64,000 bases of DNA from Eutreptiella sp. 'Long Island Sound 2002'. Its lineage: Eukaryota; Euglenozoa; Euglenophyceae; Eutreptiales; Eutreptiaceae. The position numbers and the translations under genes were made by a program. Shown one piece after another: positions 11,363 to 21,073 of this stretch. The notes under the pieces are model-generated. The model ran no database searches. It was not told where the DNA came from and saw nothing but the letters and a program-made list of their open reading frames with translations. The stretch's first letter is position 1; each line of letters begins with the position of its first letter. The stretch is taken from the NCBI GenBank assembly GCA_964036045.1, contig OZ038384.1, forward strand, positions 48,103,843 to 48,167,842, given 5' to 3'.

Positions 11363-11525
11363 AGGTGCCCACTAGGCAACTATCATAGCCGCCAAAGCCT
11401 GGTAGGCCGTGGATGAAATTCACGTAGAGAAGAGAGTTAGCACAGTAGGGTATGGGTAAGCTGGAGATCAGGCCCCTATCCCTACTGTCGCTTTGCTTGC
11501 TGGCATGACAGCCACAAGCATCCAC
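11307..11525 (-). pseudogene. Integrase core fragment of element A
   Basis: Encodes the stretch around the first catalytic aspartate, with RDRGLISSLPIPYCAN and GGYDSCLVGTCGLSRFT. It aligns with RDRGLYSALLIPHCAN and GYDFALVVTCGLTRFT in element B. The equivalent aspartate appears as asparagine in VNFIHGLP (B has LDYTEMP). It is separated from the HHCC end by the insertion at 11545-11965. Confidence 0.65.
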
Positions 11526-11544
11526 AATGCACCTATGATTTTAG

Positions 11545-11965
11545 CAGCTGTCTTTTCCCAAAATTCAAAAAGTCAGCAAAAAGGGGTTTTTTGCGGGAAA
11601 TGACCTGTGTCTTTGGTTTCTAAGGCCCCAAAATAGGGGGAGGGGGTCCTCTTACCCGAACGTTGTCCAAAAATATCAAAAACTCCGAAATTTGGCCCAT
11701 TTTGGGGTATTTTTGCCTGCTCTGGGCTGGTCCTGCAGAACAGTGCTGCACACCAGTGTCCCTGCCTATAGAGGATTTGCGACAGAAATTCCAATTTTCT
11801 TTGGATTCTCTGGCCCCAAAATAGGGATAGGGGGGTTCCTCCCACCCGAGCTTTCTCCCAAACCATCAAAGACCCTGGAATTCGGCCTATTTTGGAGTAT
11901 TTTTGTCTGCTCTGGGGTGGTGCAGCAGAACAGTGCTGCACACCAGTGTACCTGTATAGTATAAT
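11545..11965. repeat. ~420-bp insertion in integrase, made of two ~188-bp direct repeats
   Basis: The phrase ggccccaaaatagg occurs at 11624 and 11812, and gtgctgcacaccagtgt also occurs twice, giving a 188-bp step. The segment interrupts the integrase of element A relative to element B. I could not define a target duplication, and no coding domain is present. Confidence 0.6.
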
Positions 11966-12058
11966 ATAGGCACGCAAAAACCGGTCTGCATACGCGACCT
12001 CAGTTCAGTCAGGGTTAGACTGGAGTAGAAACACTCACGGAAGAGATCCACTGAGCGA

Positions 12059-14302
12059 TTAGCGCCAGTGTGACCAGAACTGAGACCACTGTAGGCACCC
12101 ATCCTGTCTTGCCTCAGGCACCACAATTCGGTCCTCGTAGAGGAGGTACTGATTGTTTTTATACCACTGGTGCCCGTCAATGACACGGGGTTCGAGACCA
12201 GTGCTGAGGGTTTGGAGAATTTCTTTATACTCTGACTGATAGTCGGTTAGACCCCAACCCCCCAGGATTCCAGCAGTGCGCATGGACAGGTCAAGGTGGA
12301 CATCCATACGCTGGAAAGCCTCTCTGGCGAGCGCCTCAGAGCTCTCACCTATAAGCGCATCGAAGTTGTTGCGCGATATATAGTCAGACAGTTCATTCTT
12401 TATTCCGGGGATATGATGCACTGTCAGCCTGCACTGGCTCAGGTAAGTCCACCACCGCTTTAGCTTTGCTTTCTCTGGTGGTGGGCCCTTCTGAAAAGAC
12501 TTCACAGGCTCCTGGCCACACAGCCAGACAATAGGGTTAGATCCCAGGAGTCGGGATTGTGACGAAAGCACGAACATACCGGCCAGGAGTTCCTGGTCAT
12601 AGGTGCTGTAATTGGAACGCGCTTGGTTCCATTTCCAATTCCAGTGTCCCAGTGGCACCAGTCGCCACTCACTGGTAGGATAGTCATGTTTCAACGAACC
12701 ATCACAGTTCAGTCCATTCGTACGATAATGGCAGTGGGTTAGTTCAGCGGGGTTAAGCTCCTGCCATTGGTAGATTGTACCACCCCCCCCTACATCACTG
12801 GCATCAGTGATCAGGACTATCTCGCCCTTAGGGCGGGGTACACCCAGGCAGTTGGAGGAGGCAATCTTCTTCTTCAACTCCTGGAAACACTCTTCCTCTC
12901 TGGTGGTCCACCTCCAGGGAGTAGTTTTCTTGATTAGGTCAGTGAGGGGGGCAGAGGAGTAAGTGAAATTGTGGATGTGACGCCAATAGGAATTACAGGC
13001 GCCCACAAAACTCCTCACGTCGTGTAGACCCTTCTTGGGGTCATCGCGAATCTGCATGTCCTGTAGGGGCTGCATCTTAGACGCGGCTGGTTTCCACCAA
13101 CCATACCCCACGTCGAAACCCAAATACTCCATCTCCTCTTTCATAAACTCACATTTTTGAAGTTTGATTCGGAGATGGTTTTCCTGACAGACAATGAAAA
13201 ATTCACGGAGGAGAAGGACATGGTCCTCTTGGGTATTAGTACCCAAACTCACATCCTCGATGTGAGCCTTCATTTCTGCACCCCGAGAAATCAACTCCTG
13301 TACTAGAGGCCTGCGCCTCAGTATGTAAAAAATTTTGTTTATTAGCTCCTGGAAGAGCGCTGGGGCATTAGCCACCCCGAAAGGCATAACCTTCCATTTA
13401 AAGACACGGCCTTTGATGGTTTTGAAAGCCAGCAGCTCCTGAGCTGCGGCGGTTAGGTCCACCTGCCAGAAACCAGAGCGTTTGTCCATTTTGGTCTTGT
13501 ACCTGCATTTGGCAATACGCTCCAGGGTATTTTCCATGTTAGGAATACTCCCTGAGTGGTTGTGGGTTTTCTTGTTGACCTCACCATAGTCAACAACCAG
13601 TCGTAGGGCAGTCAACCCCGGTTTGGCAACTAGGAAGCAGGGACTGCAGTGATGGGGGTAGTCCCCCTTCTTATATTCTTCAACGAGGCAAGCATCAATA
13701 CATTCCTGGATCTGGCGCTCGAAATCTTCAACCTGTTCCTGTGGAGCGGAATAGGGACGACACTTCACTCGCGTCTTTTCAAATTCAGGTTTCAGTTTCA
13801 GGTCCATCTGGACCAGTTTTTTACAAGAGAGGGGAGGCGGCAAGGCGCCGAACACCTCCTCATAGGTTATCAGCAGTTTCTTCAGTCGGGGGTCAAGGTG
13901 AAGACTCTCGAGTTTCTGCAGGAAATCCTCCTCAGCATGGAGGTTGCTCTTTCCATGTTCTTTCTTTTTCTGCCGATCAGCAGTTTCGGCAGGCACAGAA
14001 CCATCGTCCCACTCAGGGGGACATTGCTGCCCATAGTGCAGAGAATACACTAGCGGTATCTCAGGATCAGGCAGCGTATAGGAATCATCGTCCTCCTCAG
14101 ACCAGATGGAGGATTTCCAGGTCTGTCTGAGGTATTGCAGCCGCTCTTGGCGTTCAATACCTTCGGCCTTAAGGTACAACAGCCGCCGGAGTTCCTGAGT
14201 GTCATGCTCAGACAATGGCATGTTTTTAGAAGCAGGTCGCGCCAGAGCATCAGCACTCCGGACCACAGGTTCACCTGTGTGCATAGACTGCATGTGTAGC
14301 AC
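12059..14302 (-). CDS. RT-RNase H polyprotein segment of element A (catalytically damaged)
   Basis: A 747-residue frame. Residues ~150-260 hold the RT entry region (KLVQMDLKLKPEF, CSPCFLVAKPG, RLVVDYGEVNKK), then MDKRSGFWQVDL (motif A) and VMPFGVANAPALFQ (motif B). The motif C region reads AHIEDVSLGTN, where a gypsy RT normally has YxDD, so the catalytic pair is altered. RNase H follows: TDASDVGGGG, STYDQELLAG, WLCGQEPV and HHIPGIKNELSDYISR. The frame ends just after the start of the integrase zinc region. RT and RNase H copy element RNA into DNA in cytoplasmic particles. The long open frame with a mutated active site suggests fairly recent decay. Confidence 0.85.
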   Translation of the reverse strand: MLHMQSMHTGEPVVRSADALARPASKNMPLSEHDTQELRRLLYLKAEGIERQERLQYLRQTWKSSIWSEEDDDSYTLPDPEIPLVYSLHYGQQCPPEWDDGSVPAETADRQKKKEHGKSNLHAEEDFLQKLESLHLDPRLKKLLITYEEVFGALPPPLSCKKLVQMDLKLKPEFEKTRVKCRPYSAPQEQVEDFERQIQECIDACLVEEYKKGDYPHHCSPCFLVAKPGLTALRLVVDYGEVNKKTHNHSGSIPNMENTLERIAKCRYKTKMDKRSGFWQVDLTAAAQELLAFKTIKGRVFKWKVMPFGVANAPALFQELINKIFYILRRRPLVQELISRGAEMKAHIEDVSLGTNTQEDHVLLLREFFIVCQENHLRIKLQKCEFMKEEMEYLGFDVGYGWWKPAASKMQPLQDMQIRDDPKKGLHDVRSFVGACNSYWRHIHNFTYSSAPLTDLIKKTTPWRWTTREEECFQELKKKIASSNCLGVPRPKGEIVLITDASDVGGGGTIYQWQELNPAELTHCHYRTNGLNCDGSLKHDYPTSEWRLVPLGHWNWKWNQARSNYSTYDQELLAGMFVLSSQSRLLGSNPIVWLCGQEPVKSFQKGPPPEKAKLKRWWTYLSQCRLTVHHIPGIKNELSDYISRNNFDALIGESSEALAREAFQRMDVHLDLSMRTAGILGGWGLTDYQSEYKEILQTLSTGLEPRVIDGHQWYKNNQYLLYEDRIVVPEARQDGCLQWSQFWSHWR

Positions 14303-14335
14303 TGGCTTCCCAACAGGGGAAGCGGGCTCAGAGGT

Positions 14336-14599
14336 TCACTCTAGATCTACATCCTCTAGCAACAGCTGGGCTAGGAAGGCATCGTGTTTTAGGTCAACAC
14401 AGCTAGGATCAACAGGAGGGATAGTGGTGGCGATCTCAGACAGCTGGTCGTCAGCATCCCCCTTTACAGCTGCAGGTTCCAGATAGTCATCGGGAGACTC
14501 ACACCCTGTAAGTGTGGCAGATAGGTGCTCAGGAGATCGGTTTTTGAGATCAGAAAGGGTCAGGCCATGATTTTCGGCCATGACCTCTTTCAGTAGCAC
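14336..14599 (-). pseudogene. Linker segment of element A pol
   Basis: An 87-residue frame rich in acidic residues. It overlaps the end of the protease-methyltransferase frame by 10 nt and stops shortly before the RT frame. In element B the corresponding linker is fused in frame to RT (N-terminal part of 22764-21259). So in A this is probably a piece of the same polyprotein cut off by stops or frameshifts. No catalytic motif is visible. Confidence 0.5.
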
Positions 14600-15474
14600 C
14601 TGGCTAGGTCACACAGGGGTACGTGATTGAGAGATCCATCAAGGATGGACAAGAAACTGGCCCACTCAGGGGCCTGCATAGCTGTGTCTGAGTCCTCAGG
14701 CACATAGATGGGGCAGTCGGGAAGTTGCACTCTTCCCACAATCATTCGATCTAGCATACGGCGCCAGTAAGCAAGTTCACCAGAGCAGCCCCAGTCAGGG
14801 GTGCACATGACAACCCTTCCTGCCTCATAAGCGATTTTGGTTAGAACCTTCGCGAGCAGGGAGAAGGGAGGGTTAGCGTACGCTAGGCCCATTGCTTTCC
14901 AGAACAAACGGAAAGCATTGTTCAATTGTTTCGAGCAGTACAACTGCATGATGTGCTGTTGTTGGCTCGCAAACAATTCCACCTGGACCTCATCCAGGTT
15001 TACCTGAAGGGCCGCCAGTCCATTTTCAAGAACGTGACGGGCAAATTGGTAGTTTTCAGTAGGATAGTTAGTCTTGGATGCGTAGCGCAGCCCAGACTCT
15101 TTTCGTCCTGACAGCTCCAAAGGTATGGAGAACAGCCCACTGCCAAAGTCGCAGTGCAAAGAATAGGGGCGTTGGAGAGACAGCATTTTTACCTGAGGGT
15201 TTCTTTGTAGGAAGTCTGTACCAATGAAGATGTCAAAGGCGTCGGTGTCCAGCACTCTGCAGTGTTGGGTCACGGTTTCGTCGCCCAGGCATATAGTCAC
15301 ATCGACCCCCCCCAAGGAATGGATGGTACGCCCATCTCCTACTCTTACCGCCACGGTCTTAGTTTTCTTGAAAGTCTTTAGCAGGCGCCGGGCCACTATG
15401 GAAAGTGTTGCACCGGTGTCAAGCACCGCTCGAAAAACCCGATCCCCAATTTTTACGAGGATCCAGAAAACCAA
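14590..15474 (-). CDS. Protease plus Dam/DIRS methyltransferase-like domain of element A
   Basis: 294 residues. The retropepsin is at residues ~10-110, with catalytic AVLDTGATLSIV and flap or C-terminal elements such as FDIFIGTDFLQRN. Residues ~150-260 form an extra domain: VELFASQQQHIMQLYCS, then GLAYANPPFSLLAKVLTK, then GRVVMCTPDWG and AYWRRMLDRM. The order FAS, aNPPFs, l.kvl.Ki, vv...PdW, W..ml is that of the Dam-like domain of DIRS elements, where NPPF corresponds to the N6-adenine methyltransferase (D/N)PP(Y/F) box. A Ty3/gypsy element normally goes straight from protease to RT. The protease call is firm. The methyltransferase relation is inferred from motifs, and activity is unknown. 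Confidence 0.7.
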   Translation of the reverse strand: MVFWILVKIGDRVFRAVLDTGATLSIVARRLLKTFKKTKTVAVRVGDGRTIHSLGGVDVTICLGDETVTQHCRVLDTDAFDIFIGTDFLQRNPQVKMLSLQRPYSLHCDFGSGLFSIPLELSGRKESGLRYASKTNYPTENYQFARHVLENGLAALQVNLDEVQVELFASQQQHIMQLYCSKQLNNAFRLFWKAMGLAYANPPFSLLAKVLTKIAYEAGRVVMCTPDWGCSGELAYWRRMLDRMIVGRVQLPDCPIYVPEDSDTAMQAPEWASFLSILDGSLNHVPLCDLARCY

Positions 15475-15498
15475 GTCTTCCTCTTCGGAGCCGCCCCC

Positions 15499-16575
15499 CT
15501 ACTCATCATCAGGGAACATGACATCCACCCCTGCAGCTATGAGGGACCTGGCCATTGTGGCCAAGCGCCTCTTCTTGGAGTTATTCCCCTCAGGGGTAGC
15601 GTTATCCCCCTGGGGGCGCTTCTTGGGATCACCTGCGGCAGGAGGGGGTGTAGCAGCAGGAGAGGGTGTAGCAACGGGCGCTGATGAGCGCCTCTGGGGG
15701 TTAGGGGGTCCATTTTTGCCACCCCCCTTGCCACCTCCTTTACAACCTTCATCCCCATTCTGGGGGTTTTTGGTGGGTGTTTGGGTCTTCTGGCGTTCGG
15801 CCTCCTGACGCTTGAGTTTATCACTCTCGCGTTTCTTTATGTGACATTCGTCTTCGTAGTGATGACTTTTGCCACAATAGCCACAGGTGATTGTACACCT
15901 GAAAGTATCCTGATGGGTCACAGGTTTCCCATGCTTGGTATGCTGCTGTCGTTTCATCTGCAGCATACAGCTACTGCGTTGATTGTCGTCAGGGGCATGA
16001 CAAGGCCCCCCCTTGTCATTGACAGGTTTGCAGTAGAACAAAGGGGGTGTACCTGCCTCAGGTTTAACCTCATTCATGGCACGTAGGTTACCCCTTCCTT
16101 TACCACCTCCCTGGTTGGCGTTAGTGAGATTTTTAGCCCCTTTCCCTTCGCCACGTTCGGGAATTGGGTTACCCCCTCGACCCAAGTGCTTCTGGAGGAA
16201 TTTCTCCATGTGGGAGTCATTCTCCCTCTCAAGAGCTACCTCAATCAGGAGGTCCACCAGTTCATCGTACGAGTGGGTCCGACTCTTTCTCTCAGAAGTA
16301 AAGCGGCAATCATCCCATTTACGTTGGGGTATCTTACTCATGAGCCACAGGTGGGGTTCAGTGGCTCCGTAGGAGCCCACATTTATCCGCGAAAACAGAT
16401 ACTCCAAGTCGCACACGTATTCCGAGATTCGCGCAGCGGATGGAAACTCAGGGAGCATAGGTAGTTCCTCTATCTGTGTGCGCACACTGAGGTCAGTCTC
16501 ATAGACTTGGAACGTTTTCTCCAACCTCTGGAGTACCTCTGCCCAGGTTGAACAGGTTTTCACAATCTGTTTCAC
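15499..16575 (-). CDS. Gag (capsid-nucleocapsid part) of element A
   Basis: 358 residues. The N-terminal half resembles the gag capsid of element B (QVYETDLSVRTQIEELPMLP against PTYETDLSIRAEIQNLVVLP). A CCHC zinc knuckle, CGYCGKSHHYEDEC (C-x2-C-x4-H-x4-C), follows near residue 235, then a basic, proline- and glycine-rich C-terminus (KKRPQGDN, SKKRRLATMAR). Gag packages element RNA in particles. The frame starts inside capsid; the upstream part lies in another frame at 16671-17063, so a frameshift has split gag. Pol begins about 25 nt downstream of its stop. Confidence 0.75.
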   Translation of the reverse strand: MKQIVKTCSTWAEVLQRLEKTFQVYETDLSVRTQIEELPMLPEFPSAARISEYVCDLEYLFSRINVGSYGATEPHLWLMSKIPQRKWDDCRFTSERKSRTHSYDELVDLLIEVALERENDSHMEKFLQKHLGRGGNPIPERGEGKGAKNLTNANQGGGKGRGNLRAMNEVKPEAGTPPLFYCKPVNDKGGPCHAPDDNQRSSCMLQMKRQQHTKHGKPVTHQDTFRCTITCGYCGKSHHYEDECHIKKRESDKLKRQEAERQKTQTPTKNPQNGDEGCKGGGKGGGKNGPPNPQRRSSAPVATPSPAATPPPAAGDPKKRPQGDNATPEGNNSKKRRLATMARSLIAAGVDVMFPDDE

Positions 16576-16670
16576 CTATCTTTGCGAAAATTTACTTTTT
16601 GCATGAGCGTTGCAGCAGTGAGCATTTGGTGGCCACATCCACATGGGATTTGCCAGTCAGCAAAAGGAAC

Positions 16671-17063
16671 TCAGCAAATTCTTCTGCCCATTCGGGCAGA
16701 TTTTTTGGGGTCAAACTCCGGCAGTTCCAGCTGGATGTTCGCCTGGGCAATAGGTCTGCCCGTCTTCCCACCCCCCGGAGCTAGGCCAGAAGGTGATACG
16801 CCGGCAAGAGGTGCCAGGGCTGACAGCCCTCTTTTCTCAGTCTCTGTCACAGGCACCTCCTGTAGTTCAGCCATGGGCACTGTCCTGGCACGGGGGTGAA
16901 ATGGGCTGGGGCAGGTGACCTTAGGCAACAGCCTTGAGACCCTTGATCTCTTAAGATCTTCGGCCAGGGTACTCAGTCCGGGGGAGGGGGAGGACAACTC
17001 TGGCTTGGGTAAGGGTTCTGCAATACCCAGTTTCGCCTTAACGGCCTCCGATAGGGCCGTCAC
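16671..17063 (-). pseudogene. Gag N-terminal fragment of element A
   Basis: A 130-residue frame ending with IQLELPEFDPKKSARMG, which corresponds to IVVNLPEFAGKDLGKF in element B gag just before the capsid. It is separated from the main gag frame by a short out-of-frame gap (16576-16670). The upstream part is low-complexity and proline-rich. Confidence 0.55.
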
Positions 17064-17738
17064 ATCTGGATCTTCTGATCCAGACAGAAGTTTGGCCAGC
17101 AGTTCGGCCGTATGATCCAGGGCACCGTAGGTTGGCCTTTGATGATGTTGTCCCTCAACTCGAGTCGGGCCTACTTCGGGGGCCCTTGGGGTTGGACAAC
17201 ATGCTCTTGGATATTCGAGTCTCCGTCGTCTTGGCAGGGATGCTGTCTCGGCTCTGTCGGACGGCGGGCCAGAGTGCGTGTAGGACCCTAGGTCTGTACG
17301 TGGTCTCGATCCGTGTACTGCCCATGGCTCCTCCCCATCTTCTCAAGGAATGGATTTGTAGTACTCCTCATGGAGAATGTATTCATCCATTTTCTTCCTC
17401 AGTTTCTCGTATTTTTCATGGCCTCCAATCGCTGTTGAGGATGATGCAGGACAGGCGGATCGGGAGACTGAGGCTGCTACGTGCCTGTGGAGATGATGCA
17501 GGCTGTCTCCACTGTGGGCCGCTAAGGCCTCGGTGGTAAGGATTGTATTTTCTTGCGCCCTTCTGCAATCTGGATCTCCTTGGGACCCAGAGGCGACACT
17601 GAGATGTGGAGCTCGGTGAGGTGGTTCACTCATAGGGTGGGCCATGCTGCCCATTTGTACTTGGACAGTTCTTATGGGCCAGGTCCTGACGCTTGGCGTG
17701 GACATGATGAACTTGTTGTTGAGCATTTTGTGCTGCAC
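17064..17738 (-). pseudogene. Gag leader region of element A (broken)
   Basis: Two short frames (17346-17155 and 17738-17343) lie between the primer-binding site and gag. The outer one starts with MQHKMLNNKFIMSTPS only ~35 nt after the primer-binding site and contains a charged segment (KYEKLRKKMDEYILHEE). This may be the true gag start, now broken by stops. Weakly supported. Confidence 0.35.
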
Positions 17739-17770
17739 TTCTTCTCAGGGTTGGTTCCAAAGGTCACAAG

Positions 17771-17788
17771 GGACTGCCTCTGCTACCA
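17771..17788 (-). promoter_or_regulatory. Primer-binding site of element A
   Basis: In the element sense tggtagcagaggc directly follows the 5' LTR, with the first T shared with the LTR end. It resembles the initiator-Met PBS (TGGTATCAGAGC) common in Ty3/gypsy elements. Element B has tggtagcaagaggc at the same place, which supports a family-specific primer. Confidence 0.75.
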
Positions 17789-18489
17789 GAAAGATGTCCT
17801 TGACTAGTGCCCTAGATATTGTGATGAAATCCTGCAGGCTTTGAAGTTGAAAACCCAAACAAAAGCAGCAAGTAGAGCAAGAACAGGATGTGAATCGAAT
17901 TCATGAATATTTTTGAAATCCAGTGTAGGGCTGCAGATAGACAAAGCAGGTATAAACACAAAGATTCAATCACAAATGGATAATACAAAAGATTTTATAT
18001 GAAAACTGGTCTGACTCTTCCCTCCAAGATAGCATCAAGCACTTCATGTGCACTCTTTTGGGTGAGATGGTGCTGGTTAGGAATGTGGGGCATAGATGTC
18101 AGGCCAACACAGAAAATGACTTGGCCAAGCAACTGAATTCAGAAACAGTTAAAAAGTAGAACCACAATAAGTGGTAGAAACAATTGAGTATAGGGGTCTT
18201 GGGGTCGGAGACCACTAGGCTTAACCTCCAAGGCCTAAAGCATGAAATGCCCATATTATTTCGGTATATCCTCCATGAAGGAAGGTACCTCCGCTCAGTT
18301 GAGTGGCAGGGGAGAACTTCATGGGGTGGCTAGGGTTACAACCCTAGTTACTTTGAGAAAGTGTACTTTAGGCTTCAAAAGAGGGATGAAAATACTTAAG
18401 TTACTCTTAGCATCGACAAAAGGGTTTTAAGGGGCGCTTGGCCTGGATCAAGCCCTCCAAGAAGAACATGGCAGTGACTTTTTCTTACT
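17788..18489 (-). repeat. 5' LTR of element A
   Basis: Partner of 6832-7541. The outer end borders the target duplication at 18490-18494 and the inner end borders the primer-binding site. Eight bases shorter than the 3' LTR through small indels. Confidence 0.85.
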
Positions 18490-18494
18490 GTGCG

Positions 18495-18882
18495 TGTGTC
18501 ACTGTGCCACCCTTTTCCTGCAATTTTAGCGGGGTTGGTGAACAGTGGCAGTGGTTAGGCTAGATTTTGGTCATCGTAGCAAATAGGCATTTTCAAGCCT
18601 TCATAGCTTTTGGCCACCCCTCCCTGTAGTAGGTGGATAGGTAGGGAAAAACAATACCTGGATTAGTACGCTGGGTATTTCCCCAAGGCTTTGCGCCAGC
18701 ACAGAAAATGGGCGCTTAGGGGAGGAGAGACCCGGGGCGTACCCCGTGGCACCAGTAGGACATCCTCCAGGTTTAGCAAGCGTGCAGATGTGGGTATAAT
18801 TACGACACCATTTCTGTGGCTTGCTCTCAGGACGTTAGGAATAGCACACTCACACATACGCTTAGGCAGGTAAGGGTAAGGT
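18495..18882 (-). other. Post-chromodomain tail of element B
   Basis: Noncoding continuation of B's 3' region on the far side of element A. 18530-18890 matches 9480-9850 of A, including the gcgccagcacagaaa phrase. Rejoined conceptually with 6826, it gives the same order of parts as in element A. Confidence 0.55.
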
Positions 18883-19632
18883 TCAGTCCCTAGCTTTAGT
18901 CTTAGAGGCAAGCGTCCGAGCAAGCCTCAGCAACTCACCAAGGTTGTTCTGGGACAAGTAGTCTACCAGAACTGAGTTTCGGCGTCCCTCAGGAAGAACA
19001 AACGCAGAGAAGGGCTCCCAGGTGACCTCTTCGACTCCAAACCCTTCCCAAAGGGTAAGGAAGCGCCAACCCTGGCGATAGCGGTGGCGTAGAACAGACT
19101 TCACCAGGTAGAAGCCCTCCTTAGCCATCTCCTCGGCGTTCATGTCGGGGTGTTTCCCTTCAACTTCCATAGGGCTGGCAGCCCCTTGTAGGTCTAGGAC
19201 GGCGATTTCCTCGTCGTTCAGCTCCCACTCCTCCCCACAGAGGTCTTCAGGATCAGAGTAGCGCTTCAGGTGTTGGGCAGCGCACACCAGGGTCCCCCCT
19301 AGACGGGAAGAACACCGCAAGGTTATACGGTGTTCATCCACAGATAGAATGTTGTAGGGCCCGAAGTATGGGTCATCGCTGGTAGAGCGTGGCCAGGCGG
19401 GTAGTCGGCTGTGGTGCACCAGCACCCAGTCCCCTTCTTGGTAGGTGGCATGTACTCGGTGCTTGTTCTTCTTGTTCCACTGACGCTCCCTCACTCTCTG
19501 GAGCATAGCCTTGGCCTTTTCCACCTTCGCTTGGTGCTCTTGGACCCACTGACCCACGGAAGAATGGGTGTCTTCTGGATAGGGAGCATGTAGGAACCAC
19601 GCCGGGCGCCCCAGGAATAGCTCATGGGGCAA
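18883..19632 (-). pseudogene. Integrase C-terminal domain and chromodomain of element B
   Basis: 249 residues, opening with MPHELFLGRPAWFLHAPYPE, like TPHELFHGGRPAWFFKSPFPE in A. The region GDWVLVHHSRLPAWPR leads to a GPY-type module (YFGPYNILSVDEHRI). The chromodomain is FYLVKSVLRHRYRQGWRF, then WEGFGVEEVTWEPFSAF, then an acidic-basic tail. A short break with a stop separates it from the catalytic core at 19651. Its role would be chromatin-guided integration. Confidence 0.75.
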
Positions 19633-19650
19633 GTAGCCAGTCGCCGAACT

Positions 19651-20775
19651 CTATTGGGAGTTCATCATCAAGGATATGACGGGGAGTGGTCTCACCCAGT
19701 CCCTGGTGCGTTCAGTTTTGCACCATATCCTTACATTCTCCTTGAGGACACGAATCTGTCGCTCACATAGGGGATTGCTCGTGTGAGAGTAGGGGATCCC
19801 CCCAGATGCCTGGACATTGAAGGATCTCAGGACCCTCTTGTACCAGGCGGTATCTGAGCGTACTCGTACGTCCTCGTCGGAGTTGATCTCTTTGGGCGCC
19901 CCATAGACACAAAAGCACTCCTCCAGGAGTATCTTGATAGTCTCCTCCCCGGTAACGTGCTTGGTACATGGAAGCACCCTGGTAAACCTGGTCAACCCAC
20001 AGGTTACCACAAGGGCAAAGTCATAGCCCATGAACTTCGGCATCTCCGTGTAGTCCAAGTAGACACCACTGTTAGCACAGTGAGGGATGAGCAGGGCCGA
20101 GTAGAGACCTCTGTCCCTGATATTCCCCGGTTTGCATGACCTACACAGGGACTTGTACACAATAGGCCGGAGGGTCTTCCGCAGTTGGTCATCAGTCCAC
20201 GTAGTGTGGAACCACTGCTTGAATAGCCTCGGGGTACGGTCAGCACCCACATGACCACTGGACTCATGGGTCAACCTCAGCAGCGCTGGGACTCTGTCAC
20301 TGGGTACCACGATGCGGTCCTCGTGCCAGGGGTAGCTCTTGTCCCTCTTCCACTGTTCTTGGTTGACCAGGAGGCGTTCAAGGCGTTTCTCCAGGCGCTT
20401 GTAGATATCCCCGAACTCCTCTAGGTACTCTGCTTGATGGAGTCCATCTAGGGGGCGTACAAGAGTCATGTTGAGGTCCAAGTGCACGTCCATACGGCTG
20501 AACGCCTCCTTAGCCAGCGCTTCAGACCGGGCCCCAATCAGGGCATCGAAGTTGTTGCGGCTGATGTAGTCTGCACACTCGTTCTTCACTCCCTGGACAT
20601 GGTGTGGCGTCAGCCGTAGTTGGCTGAAGTAGGTCCACCAGTGCCGTGGCTTGGCCTTCTCAGGTGGGGGACCCTTCTGGCAAGTGCGAACCGGCTCTTG
20701 GTCACACAGCCAGACCGCAGGGTTACTCCCCAAAAGTCGTGCTTGAGAGGATAGCAGCAGCATACCCGCGAGCAA
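19651..20775 (-). pseudogene. RNase H C-terminal part and integrase core of element B
   Basis: 374 residues. RNase H end: WLCDQEPVRTCQ and HHVQGVKNECADYISR. Integrase zinc region: LTHESSGHVGADRT followed by YKSLCRSC, an H-x-H-x-C-x2-C pattern. Catalytic core: VYLDYTEMP (first D), INSDEDVRVRSDTAWYKRV (second D) and NPLCERQIRVLKENVRI (E), so the DDE set is complete here. Frames on both sides are broken. The start is only the first ATG of an internal frame. Confidence 0.75.
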
Positions 20776-21073
20776 TTCCTGCTCATAGGTGGAGTAGTTT
20801 CCCCTGGCCTGGTTCCATTCCCAGTTCCAGTGGCCAAGGGGTACTAGGACCCACTTGTCGTCAGTGTAGCTGTGCTTGAGAGTTTCATCTCCCTTGAGAC
20901 CTTCAGTCCCCCATTGGGGAATAGCCGAGACGAAGTCCTCCTACTCTAGTGCTTGCCATTGAAACAACTTTCCACCACGGACCATATTGCTGGCGTCGGT
21001 CACCAGGATAATCTCCCCTTGTGCCCTGGGCACGCCCAAGCACTTAGCGTTTGCCACCTTGTCTTCCAGCTCG

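Larger units (their letters stand above)
6832..18489 (-). mobile_element. Ty3/gypsy element A with both LTRs (11.66 kb)
   Basis: The LTRs are 6832-7541 and 17788-18489. They are flanked by the 5-bp direct repeat gtgcg at 6827-6831 and 18490-18494, which marks a clean integration. The primer-binding site adjoins the inner end of the 5' LTR and a six-G polypurine tract adjoins the 3' LTR. Order on the minus strand: gag, protease plus methyltransferase-like domain, RT-RNase H, integrase (interrupted), chromodomain, then 2.7 kb of noncoding DNA. It inserted into the 3' noncoding region of element B. Similar LTRs but a broken coding region suggest moderate age. Confidence 0.88.

Noticed and set aside
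14199-16372. Plus-strand open frames opposite gag and protease
   Set aside because: They are antisense shadows of the gypsy coding region with no domains.
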